NCBI GenBank assembly: GCA_028277645.1 | Contig: JANQFV010000070.1 | Coordinates: 1 to 64,000 of the forward strand | DNA: 64,000 nucleotides | Direction: 5' to 3' | Source of the DNA: Phycisphaerae bacterium | Lineage (GTDB): Bacteria > Planctomycetota > Phycisphaerae > UBA1845 > Fen-1342 | Shown here: positions 43,455-51,624 of the stretch, in pieces | Position numbering within the stretch: the stretch's first letter is position 1 | How the letters are laid out: each line of letters opens with the position of its first letter | Program-made: the position numbers and the translations under genes | The notes under the pieces: model-generated | The model's input: the letters and a program-made list of their open reading frames with translations, nothing else | Told to the model about the DNA's origin: nothing | Database searches by the model: none

Positions 43455-44585
43455 CTACACAATCGCCGGTTCCCACTCCATGCGGAGCTCGTTGAGCGTT
43501 GCGCCGACGAGGTCGATGTGGTCGCGCTGCGCCTGGCCGAGGCCTTGTTCGTGAGCGCGTTGGATGTGTGGGACGCGGTCCACTTCGTGGTTGATCATGC
43601 GGGCCGCGGTGGCATCCGCCGCGACGAGGTCTGTGCTCGCGAGCACCGCCCACGTGCCGAGTCTCTCGCGCAGATCGACCGTGCGGCCTTCGCCCGGGCG
43701 CACCCACGGCGCATATCCCTCCGCGCCGATCGACGCATCGATCAACGCCAGATCGGGCCGCAATCCCGCGACCATGTCGAGGAATGCGCCTTCGAGACTG
43801 CCCTCGACGTAGTGCAGCCTGAACCGGCCGATGCGTTCGCTGCCGCCGCCGTAACGCTCGATCGGCGGCACACCCATGAAGTTCTTCATCGACAGCGACA
43901 CGTTCGCCCAACGGTGCGTCTTGAGCACCGCGACCGAGATGATGCGATCGGCCCGGGCGACGAGGCTCGACACGTAGATCTCGTTCAAGGCCGTGCGCGG
44001 CGAGGGCAGCGGATCCCACGCGGGTGACTCGGCGTTGAGCTGCGCGAGACGCAGGCGGTCGTCGTACTGCCGGTTCAGCCGCGCGACCTCGGCTACGATG
44101 TGCGTCGTGCCGTCGACCGTGCGCAGGTCGGTCCAGTCGAACGACGCTACCTGGGTTCCGTCGCCAATAATGACTTCACGCGCCCCGGCGAGCAGACACG
44201 CCTCCGCCGCGGCGAGCGAGACCTCGGGCTTGGCGATCTCGCCGGTGAGCACGTGGTTGTCGCGCGCCAGGCCCCCGGTCAGGAAGTTGTGCTTGATGAA
44301 GACGCTTTCGCCCGGCTGCACGACGGTGGAAATGCCACCGATGCGCTCAAGTGCTTCGTGCGTCATCGCGTACAGATCGTTGCCACGCGCCACGCCGACC
44401 GTCGAGCGCGACGTCAACGGCGTCCCCGCCACCGGCAATCCCCCACGCGGACCGGGCAGCACGTCCCGCGGCGTACGCGGACACCCGCCGAGCAGCAGCG
44501 CCCCGCCGCCGGCAACCGCACCAGCGGCGCAGCGACACAGAAAACCCCGGCGTGTCCACCGGGGCAATGCGTCTCCGTGTCCCAT
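43455..44585 (-). CDS. DUF362 family protein, Tat-exported lipoprotein
   Basis: 376 residues from MGHGDALPRWTRRGFL. Twin-arginine signal (TRRGFLCRCAAGAVAGGGA) ending in a lipobox LGGC. DUF362 features: VGVARGNDLYAMTHEALERIGG, VFIKHNFLTGG, EVIIGDGTQ, ISVAVLKTHRWANVSLSMKN, PDLALIDASIGAEGYAPWVR, and VLASTDLVAADATAARMI. DUF362 proteins often have ferredoxin domains; this one has none. Function unknown, though the fold is linked to Fe-S or metal handling. 16 bases separate its start from the FKBP gene stop upstream, suggesting an operon. Confidence 0.85.
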   Translation of the reverse strand: MGHGDALPRWTRRGFLCRCAAGAVAGGGALLLGGCPRTPRDVLPGPRGGLPVAGTPLTSRSTVGVARGNDLYAMTHEALERIGGISTVVQPGESVFIKHNFLTGGLARDNHVLTGEIAKPEVSLAAAEACLLAGAREVIIGDGTQVASFDWTDLRTVDGTTHIVAEVARLNRQYDDRLRLAQLNAESPAWDPLPSPRTALNEIYVSSLVARADRIISVAVLKTHRWANVSLSMKNFMGVPPIERYGGGSERIGRFRLHYVEGSLEGAFLDMVAGLRPDLALIDASIGAEGYAPWVRPGEGRTVDLRERLGTWAVLASTDLVAADATAARMINHEVDRVPHIQRAHEQGLGQAQRDHIDLVGATLNELRMEWEPAIV

Positions 44586-44601
44586 CCGTGTCACGCTGTG
44601 A

Positions 44602-44994
44602 TTACCCGACACCGAGCAGCTCGACCTCGAACACGAGCGTCGCGTTCGGCGGAATCGTCGGCGGCGCGCCGCGCGCACCGTAGCCCAGATCCGGCGGGAT
44701 GATCAGCATGCGTTTTCCGCCAACCTTCATGCCCGAGACGCCTTCAGTCCAGCCAGCGATAACCTGATTCAGCGGAAACGAAATCGGCCCGCCGTGATCG
44801 TGTGACGAGTCGAACTTGGTCCCGTCCGGCAGCCAGCCCGTGTAGTGCACGCGAACCTGATCGGTTTGCGCCGGCTGCGCGCCGTCGCCGGCAACCATGT
44901 CGGCGTGCCAGAGCCCGGTCGCGCTGGTCTGGCCGGTCGATGTGTCAACGTTTCGTTGCGTGGCAAATGCCTGTGCCTGCTCGAGAGGGGTCAT
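44602..44994 (-). CDS. FKBP-type peptidyl-prolyl cis-trans isomerase
   Basis: 130 residues from [17 protein letters not shown] fold: [74 protein letters not shown]. The active-site pocket residues (Tyr in VHYTG, Phe/Asp in KFDSS, Val-Ile-x-x-W, and Tyr in LGYG) are all present. No signal peptide, so cytoplasmic. It lies between the UGA-interrupted membrane protein gene (upstream, 89-base gap) and the DUF362 gene (downstream). Confidence 0.92.
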   Translation of the reverse strand: MTPLEQAQAFATQRNVDTSTGQTSATGLWHADMVAGDGAQPAQTDQVRVHYTGWLPDGTKFDSSHDHGGPISFPLNQVIAGWTEGVSGMKVGGKRMLIIPPDLGYGARGAPPTIPPNATLVFEVELLGVG

Positions 44995-45083
44995 GAGATA
45001 GATGGCTCCGTTCTGAAAACTTGATCGTCGGCCTTCAATGAACCGCAGCTTACCCCCAGGTGGACGAACACGATACCCGGACG

Positions 45084-45341
45084 TCAGAACGCCGGGGAAA
45101 GTACGAGCCATCCCAACCCCACCAGCACTTCAAGCGCCAGAACCAGCAGAGTTGCCAGCCCCCAGCCGCGCTGCGCGACCTGCTGGTACGCCTGCCAGCC
45201 CCCGCTGGCCGCCACCGCAAACCCGATGATGATCGCGCCCGAACCGAGCGCCGCGAGGGGGTGCCCTCAGCAGAAGACCGAACGCAAGTACACGCCCAGC
45301 GGTGGCAGCGACGTCAGGGCCAGAGCGATCTTTCCATTCAT
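45084..45341 (-). CDS. Small membrane protein with one in-frame UGA (selenoprotein candidate or nonsense mutant)
   Basis: ATG at 45341 with GAGGA upstream. Codons 2-24 read [19 protein letters not shown].. to SVFC, codon 25 is TGA (45267-45269), and the same frame then continues for 60 hydrophobic residues ([20 protein letters not shown]...[17 protein letters not shown]) to a TGA at 45084. Both sides of the UGA form one coherent two-helix membrane protein without a frame change. 21 bases after the UGA a 6-bp stem GCGCTC/GGGCGC with loop GGTTC (45235-45251) fits the published bacterial SECIS model (loop 16-37 nt away, G in the first two loop bases). Alternatives are a TGG-to-TGA mutation (Trp25) or a sequencing error. 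Upstream of FKBP, same strand. Confidence 0.5.
45235..45251 (-). promoter_or_regulatory. SECIS-like hairpin candidate
   Basis: Read on the minus strand: GCGCTC-GGTTC-GGGCGC, six pairs including one G-U. Apical loop starts 21 bases downstream of the in-frame UGA and begins with GG. Fits distance and loop rules for bacterial SECIS elements, but such hairpins arise easily in GC-rich DNA. Confidence 0.3.
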
Positions 45342-45677
45342 CACGCGTCCTCGGTGAGTGTTCGATTCTGAATCATAGTCGCATTTCGGAAGATTGCGGA
45401 ACATACCGCCGGGCGTCAAGCAACCGCCGAGCTGCCGGTGCAGCCTGCGCGGGAGGTGGGACTATAAATCGCGGAGGAATTCTGAATCGGATTGCCCTGA
45501 TCGGCGTCAGCACGACATGGCGCTCGCGGTTCCAAACAATCAGCCGCGTTCTAATAGCCCCAGAACGAATAGTAGGGCCATACTCGCGAATATGACTGTG
45601 AACACGTCGTGGCTGCGGTTCGGCTCGGCCGTGCGACGGCGTCAACGGGACACGCGGGCCGATGATTGGGAGGAGCT
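45342..45677. other. 336-base intergenic region
   Basis: Divergent region between the UGA-interrupted gene (minus) and the small membrane protein at 45678 (plus). Short frames exist on both strands but none has a ribosome-binding site and credible composition. No strong hairpin or repeat seen. Confidence 0.4.
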
Positions 45678-45884
45678 ATGGTGGACGCCGAGCATCTACG
45701 GCGACGCTGGCTGTGGACCGGCTGCGGGCTGGCGTCAATCTCGAGTTTGGGGCTGATCACGCTGGCGGGCCTGTACCAGTTCGTCGCGGTCAACGACCTG
45801 CTGATGATCCCGCTGGTCTTTGCGCTGACCATCCTGACCGGTTGCGGCGCAATGCTGGCCATATTCAACCTGAAGCGCCCGTGA
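45678..45884 (+). CDS. Small two-helix membrane protein
   Basis: 68 residues; GGGAGGAG lies immediately upstream of the ATG. Two membrane helices (LWTGCGLASISSLGLITLAGL and DLLMIPLVFALTILTGCGAML) joined by a short loop, then FNLKRP. No family recognised. A double-armed palindromic repeat begins five bases after its stop. Confidence 0.65.
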   Translation: MVDAEHLRRRWLWTGCGLASISSLGLITLAGLYQFVAVNDLLMIPLVFALTILTGCGAMLAIFNLKRP

Positions 45885-45888
45885 GCAA

Positions 45889-46007
45889 GTCATTCCGACG
45901 AGCGCAGCCACTCCGTCATTCCGACGAGTGCAGCGAGGAGGAATCTACGCCCGGATCGAGGCAATCGCCTGATCGCAGGTAGATCCCTCACTTCGTTCGG
46001 GATGACG
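45889..46007. repeat. Palindromic intergenic repeat, copy 5 (left arm partly duplicated)
   Basis: The left arm start GTCATTCCGACGAGCGCAG occurs twice, 27 bases apart, before the usual GAATCTAC; the right arm ends CGGGATGACG. Spacer GGATCGAGGCAATCGCCTGA resembles that of copy 3. Confidence 0.85.
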
Positions 46008-46305
46008 TTCAAACCCCGGAGATTCGCCCACGCAGCAATCCGCACTGCTAACACAGCAATGGCACGGCAAGGACTCCCAAAGAACTGCCGCCACCACTGC
46101 TCAAGAGCAGTGGCACGTCGGAGGTGGCTCAACACCGCATTGCCCCGAACACCAATCCCCGCTAGGCTTCCCTCTTGGCCCTGGACCGCGCACGGGCGTG
46201 CTGCGGCCCGCGGTTGGCCTGCCTGCCGTCCCTGCCGACGCTCCGCAGGCGACCGCGTGACGGGCGTGGAATCAACATCAATTCTGTACCGAGAGGAGGC
46301 GTGCG

Positions 46306-47535
46306 GTGGACACGTTGTTGGATCGTTTTTGCCGGTATGTCAAAGTCGAGACCACGGCCGTCGAGGAGACCGACAAGTACCCCAGTTCGCCGGGCCAACT
46401 CGAGCTGGGCAAAATGCTCGTCGAAGAGATGAAGGCGATCGGCATCCAGGATGCCGAGATGGACGAGTTCGGCACTGTGATGGGCACGATCCCGGGCAAT
46501 GTCCCCGATGCCCCGACCATCGCCTGGCTTGCCCACAAAGACACCTCGCCCGAAGCCAGCGGCAAAGACGTCAAACCGCAGATCCTCGAAAACTACGATG
46601 GCCAGGACATCGTGCTGCCGGGCAATCCGGAAAAGGTCATCAAGGTCGCCGACACCGAGCGCCTCGCCGGCCTAAAGGGCAAGACCGTCATCACGTCCGA
46701 CGGCACTACGCTACTCGGCGCCGATGACAAGGCTGGCATCGCGGTCATCCTGACCACCGCTGCCCACCTGATTAAGAATCCTGATCTCAAGCACGGCCCC
46801 ATCCGTGTCGTATTCACCGGCGACGAGGAAGTCGGTCGCGGCGTCGACAAGGTCGACATCAAGAAGATCAACGCCATATGTGCCTACACGCTCGACGGCG
46901 AATCCACCGGCGGACTGGAGAACGAGACCTTCTCCGCCGACATGGCGACGGTCACCGTAACCGGCGTCAATATCCACCCCGGCCTGGCGTACGGCAAGAT
47001 GGTCAACGCGATCCGGCTCGTCGGCGAGTTCCTGGAGAAACTGCCTAAGGAGCTCTCGCCGGAATGCACGAAGGGGCGCGAGCCGTTCATCCACCCCTAC
47101 GTCATCGAGGGCGGCGTGCCCGAGGTGAAGGTCAAGATTCTGCTACGCAGCTTCGTCACCGATGACCTCGCGCAGCAGGCCGAGCTGATCAAGAAGGCCG
47201 CGGCCGAGGTGCAGGAGAAGTACCCCAAGGCGAAGCTGACGGTCGATGTGAAGAAGCAGTATCGTAATATGCTCGAGCACCTCGCCAAGGAACCCCGCGC
47301 CGTCAAGCTCGCCGAAGCGGCCTACAAGAAGATCGGCGTCTCGCCGGACTACGAGGCGATTCGCGGCGGCACGGACGGTTCGCGTCTGAGCGAGATGGGC
47401 CTGCCGACGCCGAACATCTCGACGGGCATGCACAACTTCCACTCGGAGTTGGAGTTTGCCTGCCTGGAGGAGATGGAAACGGCAGTGAAGATGCTGACGG
47501 AGTTAGCACAACTCTGGGGGCAGGAGAAGGCGTAG
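46306..47535 (+). CDS. pepT: Peptidase T (tripeptidase)
   Basis: 409 residues; GTG start preceded by GAGAGGAGG. M20B zinc aminotripeptidase releasing the N-terminal residue of tripeptides. Motifs: the first metal His-x-Asp in LAHKDTSPEASG (HKD here rather than the more common HMD), bridging Asp in LLGADDKAGIAV, catalytic Glu pair in VFTGDEEVGRG, Asp in YTLDGESTGGLENE, and the last His in TGMHNFHSELE. GVNIHPGLAYGKMVNA is the dimerisation-domain His. Full length. Flanked by palindromic repeats on both sides. Confidence 0.95.
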   Translation: MDTLLDRFCRYVKVETTAVEETDKYPSSPGQLELGKMLVEEMKAIGIQDAEMDEFGTVMGTIPGNVPDAPTIAWLAHKDTSPEASGKDVKPQILENYDGQDIVLPGNPEKVIKVADTERLAGLKGKTVITSDGTTLLGADDKAGIAVILTTAAHLIKNPDLKHGPIRVVFTGDEEVGRGVDKVDIKKINAICAYTLDGESTGGLENETFSADMATVTVTGVNIHPGLAYGKMVNAIRLVGEFLEKLPKELSPECTKGREPFIHPYVIEGGVPEVKVKILLRSFVTDDLAQQAELIKKAAAEVQEKYPKAKLTVDVKKQYRNMLEHLAKEPRAVKLAEAAYKKIGVSPDYEAIRGGTDGSRLSEMGLPTPNISTGMHNFHSELEFACLEEMETAVKMLTELAQLWGQEKA

Positions 47536-47549
47536 AGTAGTCACAGTCA

Positions 47550-47643
47550 CGTCATTCCGACGACCAACGGGAGGAGGAATCTACGCTCGGCCGCGAGCGA
47601 TCGCGTACTCGAAAGTAGATTCCTCACTCCGTTCGGAATGACG
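47550..47643. repeat. Palindromic intergenic repeat, copy 6
   Basis: Left arm CGTCATTCCGACGACCAACG...GAATCTAC, right arm GTAGATTCCTCACTCCGTTC then GGAATGACG. Sits between pepT and the convergent hpf gene. Confidence 0.85.
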
Positions 47644-47662
47644 CATTGACACGATCCCCACG

Positions 47663-47983
47663 TCAGCCTTCACCGATACCGTGCTTGGCGCGCGAAACTT
47701 CTCGGCTCAGGGCAGCGCGTACGCGATCGAGCGCCTTGCTGATCGTTGGGTGGAACTCTTCACCCTGCTCCTTAATGCGAATCTCACCCGTCTTCAGCTT
47801 AAGTTCGATACTGCACAGCTTATCGACGCCGTGCTTCTCCGGACCGGTAACATCCTCGAGACGCACGACGGCGTTCTGAATACGGTCCTCGAAGCGACTG
47901 ACCACGCGGTCGAAGCGTTCCTCGAAAAACGCCCGGAGCTCCCCATCCTCAGGCACCCCGCGCACGATCAACTGAATGTCCAT
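47663..47983 (-). CDS. hpf: Ribosome hibernation-promoting factor, short form
   Basis: 106 residues; AAGGAAGGG upstream. HPF/RaiA/YfiA family, which binds the 30S decoding region and inactivates ribosomes in stationary phase. Visible pattern: IQLIVRGVPEDGELRAFFEE, RFEDRIQNAVVRLEDVTGPEKHGVDKLC then SIELKLKTGEIRIKEQG, and ISKALDRVRAALSREVSRAK. Lacks the C-terminal dimerisation domain of the long form, so acts as the short HPF/YfiA type. Single gene, divergent space to the next minus-strand gene. Confidence 0.88.
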   Translation of the reverse strand: MDIQLIVRGVPEDGELRAFFEERFDRVVSRFEDRIQNAVVRLEDVTGPEKHGVDKLCSIELKLKTGEIRIKEQGEEFHPTISKALDRVRAALSREVSRAKHGIGEG

Positions 47984-48106
47984 CTGCCCTTCCTTCTACA
48001 ACACGATTGGTGCTGCGCACACCGTTGCGGCATCGCCTCTTAATTGTATCGACGCGAATCTCCCCGAAGTTCTGGCACGGCACCGATCTGCGCATTCAGC
48101 TCCGAA

Positions 48107-48778
48107 CTAGTGGCCTATGAACGCTTTGCGCACTCGTCGCATTTCGTCGACGAACTCGCGAATTTGCTGAGGACTCACGCGCCTGCGCGCGCGATAAGCG
48201 ATCAACCAGTCGCGCTCCGCTTCGACACAGAGATTGCGTGCGTCGTCCAACGTCCGAATTACATTGCCATCGAACAGGGCTCGGATTGCGTCCTCATCCG
48301 ATCCGTGCAGTAGATAGCGGTTCGAGAAATCCGGATGCTCATCGATGTCTATGTCCTGATAACCGAACGCGCTGCCAATCTTGTGAAAGATGTTCTCTGG
48401 GCGCACCGAAAACGCGGGCAGGTCCACTTGTCTGGTCGGAAACGCAATCACCGTTTGGTGATAAATCTGTTTGTTCTTCCCACCGCCGCGTGCATACCGG
48501 TAGTCGAAGATCCAATGTTCATCGTCGCGGCGTCCGCCGCGGAGCAGGTTGCGCGCCCGCCGCCCATGGCCCTGCGAGAACAAGGGCAGCGTCGAGAACG
48601 GCGCGTGCATGACCTCGCCCGCCTGTGGGTCAAACTCGTACCCCAACTCCTGCGTGCGCCAGGCAAACGCTTCACGCCGTTTCTTCTCGTGCAACCAGGT
48701 CGCGATCAGGATGACACCGACCACCACCACTGAACCGGCGATCAGCCAGGCGATGAGTTCGCCGTCGGCCAGGATCAC
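48107..48778 (-). CDS. Membrane-anchored protein of unknown function
   Basis: 223 residues; GTG start overlaps the stop of the RidA gene by four bases (GTGA), so translation is coupled. One N-terminal helix (LIAWLIAGSVVVVGVILIATWL) followed by a cytoplasmic domain with WRTQELGYEFDPQAGEV, LPLFSQGHGRRARNLLRG, FDYRYARGGGKNKQIYHQTV, a pattern I have seen described only as hypothetical in planctomycetes. C-terminal helices are basic. No catalytic motif. Confidence 0.65.
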   Translation of the reverse strand: MILADGELIAWLIAGSVVVVGVILIATWLHEKKRREAFAWRTQELGYEFDPQAGEVMHAPFSTLPLFSQGHGRRARNLLRGGRRDDEHWIFDYRYARGGGKNKQIYHQTVIAFPTRQVDLPAFSVRPENIFHKIGSAFGYQDIDIDEHPDFSNRYLLHGSDEDAIRALFDGNVIRTLDDARNLCVEAERDWLIAYRARRRVSPQQIREFVDEMRRVRKAFIGH

Positions 48779-49185
48779 GCGTCACCTTCATCATCAGCGT
48801 CGCACAGAATCGCGTCCGCCTCGATCTCGATCAGCATCCAGGAGTCAATCAGCGACTGAACCTCGACCATCGTCGTCGCCGGCGGGTGCTCTCCAAAGAA
48901 CGCGGCGTGCGCGCGACCGAACTCTTCCCACCGGGACATGTCGGTCACAAACATGCGCGTGCGCACGACGTCGGACAACTCCGCTCCGAGATCGCGCAAC
49001 GCAGCCTGGATGATCTCGATGCAGCGGCGCGCCTGCGCTTCTCCATCGCCCGGGGCGAATACACCGCCGTCTTCCGCCACTGGCGCCGTGCCGGTGACGT
49101 AGATGTGATTTCCGGCCCGCACGGCCCGGCAGTAGCCGACGCGCTGCTCCCACTTGGCCCCCGTGAATGCACGCTTGAATGCCAT
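48775..49185 (-). CDS. RidA family protein
   Basis: 136 residues from MAFKRAFTGAKWEQRVGYCR. Rid/YjgF/UK114 fold; characterised members hydrolyse reactive enamine/imine intermediates made by PLP enzymes. Features: YCRAVRAGNHIYVTGTAPVA, EIIQAALRDLGAELSDVVRT and RMFVTDM, HPPATTMVEVQSLIDSWMLIEIEADAI. The Arg of VVRTRMFVTD, which contacts the substrate carboxylate in RidA, is present. Downstream in the order VOC-RidA-membrane protein, all minus strand and closely spaced. Confidence 0.88.
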   Translation of the reverse strand: MAFKRAFTGAKWEQRVGYCRAVRAGNHIYVTGTAPVAEDGGVFAPGDGEAQARRCIEIIQAALRDLGAELSDVVRTRMFVTDMSRWEEFGRAHAAFFGEHPPATTMVEVQSLIDSWMLIEIEADAILCDADDEGDA

Positions 49186-49201
49186 TATTGACTCCACGCA
49201 G

Positions 49202-49567
49202 TTACTTCGCAGTCGGATCACCCTTGAAGATGCCGAAGATGTTTCCGCCGGGGTCGGTGGCGTACGCTACCCAGCCCACTGTGGGAATAGCCATCTTAGG
49301 AACAACGATCTGGCCGCCGGTGCTAGCTATGCGATCCGCGTAGTCATCCACCGACTCGACTTCGACGACATTCACCGTACGCGGCTGCCCGTCCTGTGAC
49401 GGCATCATGCCGCCGCCGATGCCATCGCCCTCACCGGTGTTGACCAGCCAGTACTCGGTATCACCCCCTTCCCACTTCGTGAACTGCCAGCCGAACACGT
49501 CTTCGTAGAACTTACGGGCCGCAGCGGCGTCGGGAGCGTGGATTTCGAAATGCACAACGCGATTCAT
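49202..49567 (-). CDS. VOC (glyoxalase/bleomycin-resistance) family protein
   Basis: 121 residues; AAGGAG seven bases before the ATG. Two beta-alpha-beta-beta-beta units: VVHFEIHAPDAAAARKFYED with VFGWQF, and a second beginning TVNVVEVESVDDYADRI, ending DPGGNIFGIFKGD. Candidate metal ligands are His6 and the Glu/His positions of the second unit. Substrate unknown. First gene of the VOC-RidA-membrane protein cluster (17-base gap to ridA). Confidence 0.88.
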   Translation of the reverse strand: MNRVVHFEIHAPDAAAARKFYEDVFGWQFTKWEGGDTEYWLVNTGEGDGIGGGMMPSQDGQPRTVNVVEVESVDDYADRIASTGGQIVVPKMAIPTVGWVAYATDPGGNIFGIFKGDPTAK

Positions 49568-49647
49568 AATGTGATCTCCTTCGGCAACATGTGCTTAATC
49601 ATGCGAACTCGATGAACCGCCGCATTGTACTCCGCCGCCCGACACGC

Positions 49648-50814
49648 TTACAGTCGGCTGTGAACGAGAACGTACTTGACCGCGTTGCGCAGCCAACGGA
49701 CCTCAACGCGTCGCAGGGCGAAGCCGAGTTTGAGCGCGCCGTGATCCGTGCGCGCGATAACTTCACCGCTGGTCGCGACCAGTTCCTCAATGTCATTCGC
49801 CGCGAGCCGCCGCGTCCAGCGTCCGATCGGGAATCGCCAGATGCGTCGGATGCCCCGGGACGTCACGATCACCCGCTCGCGCATCGACACGAACACGATG
49901 GCACCCAATCCGACGTAGACAACCGGCAATAGCGGCACACACATCATCGCAGCGCTGATCAACGCCTGCCAATCACCGTCGGCATTGCCCGTGAAGTAAC
50001 GGCGTAGCGCGAAAATGCCCGGCACGCTCATGGCGATCCAGAGTCCCAATAGAATCGCCACGCCGATCACGTTGTTGCGCAGCTCTGCGCCGTCCATGCG
50101 CGGCAGGTCGAACACGGCTTCATCGTTGATCATCGTCGCCTGAATACGCGCATTCTTCGGCAGTTGCGGCTGCTTGAGATCCTCGCCCAATCTCAGAGCA
50201 CGCTCCCGTAGCGACTCGTCCAACTCCTCGGCCGCGCGGATCAACTCTACCGGCAGCGTCGCGTCGCGCAGGAGGAATTGCAGCCAACCCGCGAGTTCTT
50301 CGGCCAGAGCCCGGCCCGCGCGATACCCCGACCGCGTCGCGAGCTCGAGCTCGTCGCCGCTGCCCTCCATCCGAACGACATACGAGGCGCTGCTGTCGTG
50401 TGAAGCCCCGTCCGGCGATGTCGCGATCTCCCGCGTGAGCGTGACGGCGGTGCACTCATCGAGTGAGTGCTGCACGCGTTTCCAACACCACCAGCGCCCG
50501 TAGGCGACGTTCACCGTCCGCGCCGCGCGATCGATGCGAATCGTCTCGCCACCGAATGTGAGCAGGAAACCCAGCACCGCCACGGCCAGCGGCAACGTCG
50601 CCGCGACCAGGATCCCTGCGCGCAATGCGAGGCCGGCCCAGCCCGCGGGAAACGGCAGCCAGATCACGACTGCGATCATGCCGCAGCCCATGACCAGTCC
50701 GAGCAGCAGGAACCAGGCCCCGAGGAACATGATCCCCGCACCGCGCCGGAACACACATGTTGGTGCGGCGACCGACGTCGGTTCAGATCCGCTCATGTTC
50801 ACCATATTGAGCAC
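49648..50814 (-). CDS. Membrane protein of unknown function
   Basis: 388 residues (several candidate Met starts near the N-terminus). Helices: IMFLGAWFLLLGLVMGCGMI with IAVVIWLPF, and ILVAATLPLAVAVLGFLLTF, then a soluble PH-like region (about residues 90-235: TIRIDRAARTVNVAYGRWWC, ELELATRSGYRAGRALAEEL). Two more helices follow (NVIGVAILLGLWIAMSVPGI and LLPVVYVGLGAIVFVSM). The C-terminal region again has an REGIRRIWRFPIGRW-like segment. No family recognised. Confidence 0.6.
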   Translation of the reverse strand: MLNMVNMSGSEPTSVAAPTCVFRRGAGIMFLGAWFLLLGLVMGCGMIAVVIWLPFPAGWAGLALRAGILVAATLPLAVAVLGFLLTFGGETIRIDRAARTVNVAYGRWWCWKRVQHSLDECTAVTLTREIATSPDGASHDSSASYVVRMEGSGDELELATRSGYRAGRALAEELAGWLQFLLRDATLPVELIRAAEELDESLRERALRLGEDLKQPQLPKNARIQATMINDEAVFDLPRMDGAELRNNVIGVAILLGLWIAMSVPGIFALRRYFTGNADGDWQALISAAMMCVPLLPVVYVGLGAIVFVSMRERVIVTSRGIRRIWRFPIGRWTRRLAANDIEELVATSGEVIARTDHGALKLGFALRRVEVRWLRNAVKYVLVHSRL

Positions 50815-51062
50815 TCGTGCGCCACCTCCGGCTTACGCCCGGCCCGGTCCCGTGATTACGGTATGGGAGTGTACTGCAGCTAGGCATTACAAATCCCGAC
50901 ATGGCCTATAAACCGCTACCAGGCCGGTAAACAAGATCGATTGAATTTAGCGCCGGGGTCGGTCGTCCAACAGAGCGACGACGCGAAAGACGCGGTCCTT
51001 TGGAGGAAAGCGGGATTCCTCACGCGACAGGACGCGTCGTCAACGAACGTAAGGAGCTGACC

Positions 51063-51320
51063 ATGAAACGCTTTTTGCCCATGCTGCTTTTGCTGTTGGC
51101 GCTGTCCGTGGCTTCCGGCTGTGACGAGCTCGAGGACCTCGACATCACTATCAACGTACCAGGCTACGACTGGCTTTACGGCGGCGACTATTACTACGAG
51201 GACACCTACTACGAAGATGAGTACTACTACTACGAAGACGAGAGCTTCTACTACGAGGACGACTACTACTATGACGACGTGTACTACGACGACGTCTGGT
51301 ACGAGGACGTCTGGTGGTAG
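51063..51320 (+). CDS. Tyrosine/acid-rich short lipoprotein
   Basis: 85 residues; AAGGAG at good spacing from the ATG. Lipoprotein signal MLLLLLALSVASGC (lipobox ASGC). After a short DELEDLDITINVPGYDW linker the rest is built almost only of Tyr, Asp, Glu and Trp: repeats like YYYED, YYEDE, YYYYEDES, YYEDD, YYDDV, ending WYEDVWW. In the last 52 residues I count 19 Tyr, 19 acidic residues and 4 Trp. No known family. Such a chain could bind metal ions, form redox-active or cross-linkable surface, or aggregate. Followed directly by a 63-base hairpin structure. Confidence 0.75.
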   Translation: MKRFLPMLLLLLALSVASGCDELEDLDITINVPGYDWLYGGDYYYEDTYYEDEYYYYEDESFYYEDDYYYDDVYYDDVWYEDVWW

Positions 51321-51338
51321 GCCGAACGCCGACGAAAC

Positions 51339-51401
51339 CGAGCGGGACGGCAGGCCGTGTACGCCCCCTGATCCGTACGCGAGCCCTGTCGCTCCCGCTC
51401 G
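51339..51401 (+). terminator. Long structured hairpin after the Tyr-rich gene
   Basis: Outer perfect stem CGAGCGGGA/TCCCGCTCG (nine pairs) encloses further complementary blocks (GGCAGG with CCCTGTC, GTACG with CGTAC). It begins 18 bases after the stop. No clean T-run follows (TTCAGGCG), so this may be a terminator or a stabilising 3' structure. Confidence 0.4.
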
Positions 51402-51596
51402 TTCAGGCGTTCGCTCTTCTCCTCGCAGCGCGTAGCGTCGACCACCTGCGGCCGACGCAGAAAACCAGTGACGCACAAAACGCGATTCACGCCTTCCCGA
51501 GCCCGCAGGGCAACCCCACTCGCTGCCCGTTAGTCTGAGTCACCGGCCGACCTCCCCTCCTCACGGCAAATTTCACCATCCGTTTCTCCCAGAAAC
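51402..51596. other. Intergenic region upstream of the arsR promoter
   Basis: 195 bases with no credible frame. AT content rises toward the arsR promoter. No repeat family member found. Confidence 0.35.
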
Positions 51597-51624
51597 TTGA
51601 CACCACGAATATTCATGGTATTAT
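51597..51624 (+). promoter_or_regulatory. arsR promoter overlapping an 18-bp operator palindrome
   Basis: -35 TTGACA (51597-51602), 16-base spacer, -10 TATTAT (51619-51624). Between them lies ACCA-C-GAATATTC-A-TGGT (51602-51619), palindromic at 16 of 18 positions, the kind of site ArsR-family repressors bind. The expected transcription start is about six bases before the ATG at 51637, so the mRNA would be nearly leaderless; no Shine-Dalgarno is present. Confidence 0.7.
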
